Positions 5,291-6,156 of a stretch of DNA of 6,156 nucleotides are shown here, piece by piece. Origin of the DNA: Clostridiales bacterium. GTDB lineage: Bacteria > Bacillota > Clostridia > Lachnospirales > CAG-274. A program made the position numbers and the translations under genes. The first letter of the stretch is position 1. Every line of letters starts with the position of its first letter. The DNA lies in the NCBI GenBank assembly GCA_021203425.1, contig JAJQBF010000266.1, positions 1-6,156 of the forward strand, read 5' to 3'. The notes below the pieces were generated by a model that did not search any database, was not told the origin of the DNA, and saw only the letters and a list, made by a program, of their open reading frames with translations.

Positions 5291-6133
5291 TTATACGCCT
5301 TCTTCCTGTATTATGCTTTTCTCAAGACACTTTAAAAACGGATAGGGATTGACCCAAACCTCGCCTCTGTAAAGCTTTGTTTCAGGGCTTATTCCTATAT
5401 GAAGATGAACGGGGAAGTTTCCCCTTGTGCCTTCCTTTCCGTAGCCCGAATCTCCCATATAGCCTAAAACCGTTCCGGCTTTAATAACGGTTTTTTCTCT
5501 GATTTCCTCGGCATATGAGTCCAAATGGGCATAGTAGTAATATACACCGTTTTCAGAGCGGATTCCGACCCTGTAGCCGCCCTTTTCGTTCCAGCCTGTT
5601 TTTTCAATAACTCCGTCAGTCATAGAATAAACCGCAAGCCGTCCTCTTATATTTTCACTGTCGAAAATATCCGTTCCTTTATGTATTCTCTTTCCGCCGT
5701 AGGTTCGGGGAGCGCCGTAGCTGTCGCCGTAATAATACTGCCCTTTTGAACCTGTGTCTGTGGGAAAAGTCTTTAAATCTTCAAAGATATTTATGATTAT
5801 ATCTCTGTATGGATTAATTTCTTTATCAGTATATTTTGCCTTAATATTTTTGTAATTACCGAAAAAGTTTTTTATCTCCTCCTCGCTGTATTCTTTCTTT
5901 TCATCGAAAAAATTATTTTCAATCATATATAAGCTCAGGGCAGTGTAAAAGTTTGTTCCGCACAGCTCTGAAAGTTCTTTAATATTAATTAATGCCTCGG
6001 CGGAAATTCCGAAGGTTTCAAAATTTTCCTTGGGTATTTTGACTTTGCCGCCTTGAAAACAAAAAAATATACCTATGGAAATCAGAATCACAGACACAAA
6101 GAACAAGGCTTTTCCGAAATATTTAATATTCAT
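5291..6133 (-). CDS. Membrane-anchored M23 (LytM-type) metallopeptidase
   Basis: This zinc-dependent endopeptidase is predicted to act on peptidoglycan cross-bridges outside the membrane. Counting from the ATG at 6133 (280 residues), residues 8-26 form one transmembrane segment after a short basic start (MNIKYFGK). Residues about 35-125 are a helical region of unknown role, including KKEYSEEEIKNFFGNYKNIK. The M23 domain follows. Zinc ligands are His151 and Asp155 in HKGTDIF and His245 in HLHIG; His243 and His203 (YAHLD) complete the active site, so it should be active. The frame is open upstream through GTG and two TTG codons to the window edge, and no strong ribosome binding site is visible before any of them. 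The start is therefore uncertain and the gene could extend beyond the window; the ATG before the membrane segment is the best guess. It is the first visible gene of an operon with relQ. Related domains occur in sporulation proteins such as SpoIIQ, but nothing here proves that role. Confidence 0.88.
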   Translation of the reverse strand: MNIKYFGKALFFVSVILISIGIFFCFQGGKVKIPKENFETFGISAEALINIKELSELCGTNFYTALSLYMIENNFFDEKKEYSEEEIKNFFGNYKNIKAKYTDKEINPYRDIIINIFEDLKTFPTDTGSKGQYYYGDSYGAPRTYGGKRIHKGTDIFDSENIRGRLAVYSMTDGVIEKTGWNEKGGYRVGIRSENGVYYYYAHLDSYAEEIREKTVIKAGTVLGYMGDSGYGKEGTRGNFPVHLHIGISPETKLYRGEVWVNPYPFLKCLEKSIIQEEGV

Positions 6134-6156
6134 AAATATCACGCTCAACAAATATC

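Overview
The window reads as chromosomal DNA of a low-GC, anaerobic, Gram-positive bacterium of the Clostridia type. The signs are AT-rich codon use, strong GGAGG-like ribosome binding sites, TTGACA/TATAAT promoters, a membrane-anchored DD-carboxypeptidase, an aldo/keto reductase fused to a double 4Fe-4S module (typical of anaerobes), and a RelQ-type small alarmone synthetase. The species cannot be named from this sequence.

Layout from left to right. A forward gene (17-1531) encodes a D-Ala-D-Ala carboxypeptidase with an unusual basic cytoplasmic tail. It meets a reverse-strand hicA-hicB toxin-antitoxin operon (2215 down to 1598) at a 44-nt hairpin. The hicA toxin is intact. hicB carries a one-base frameshift in an A7 run, which separates the toxin-neutralising N-terminal domain from the C-terminal ribbon-helix-helix DNA-binding segment. 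The hicAB promoter is near consensus and carries two inverted repeats of identical 5-4-5 architecture, centred 22 bp apart. Next on the reverse strand (3130 down to 2341) is a secreted-protein gene with a good promoter and ribosome binding site. Its signal peptide is thrown out of frame by another A7 run directly after the start codon, and an in-frame TGA cuts off its last 43 codons. From a divergent promoter region (3131-3414) the forward strand carries the aldo/keto reductase-ferredoxin fusion (3415-4443), ending at a clean intrinsic terminator. Convergent to it is a two-gene reverse-strand operon: an anchored M23 peptidase (6133 down to 5291) whose stop codon directly abuts the start of relQ (5290 down to 4484).

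Functional reading. The flanks are ordinary housekeeping and envelope functions: cell-wall trimming and hydrolysis, redox chemistry and the stringent response. The unusual part is the middle, 1.5-3.2 kb, where a toxin-antitoxin operon and a secreted-protein gene both have reading frames interrupted at A7 tracts. These could be real decay, slippage-controlled expression or homopolymer errors in the assembly; the sequence alone cannot decide. I see no CRISPR array, tRNA, rRNA, transposase or integrase, and no convincing new multi-gene system.
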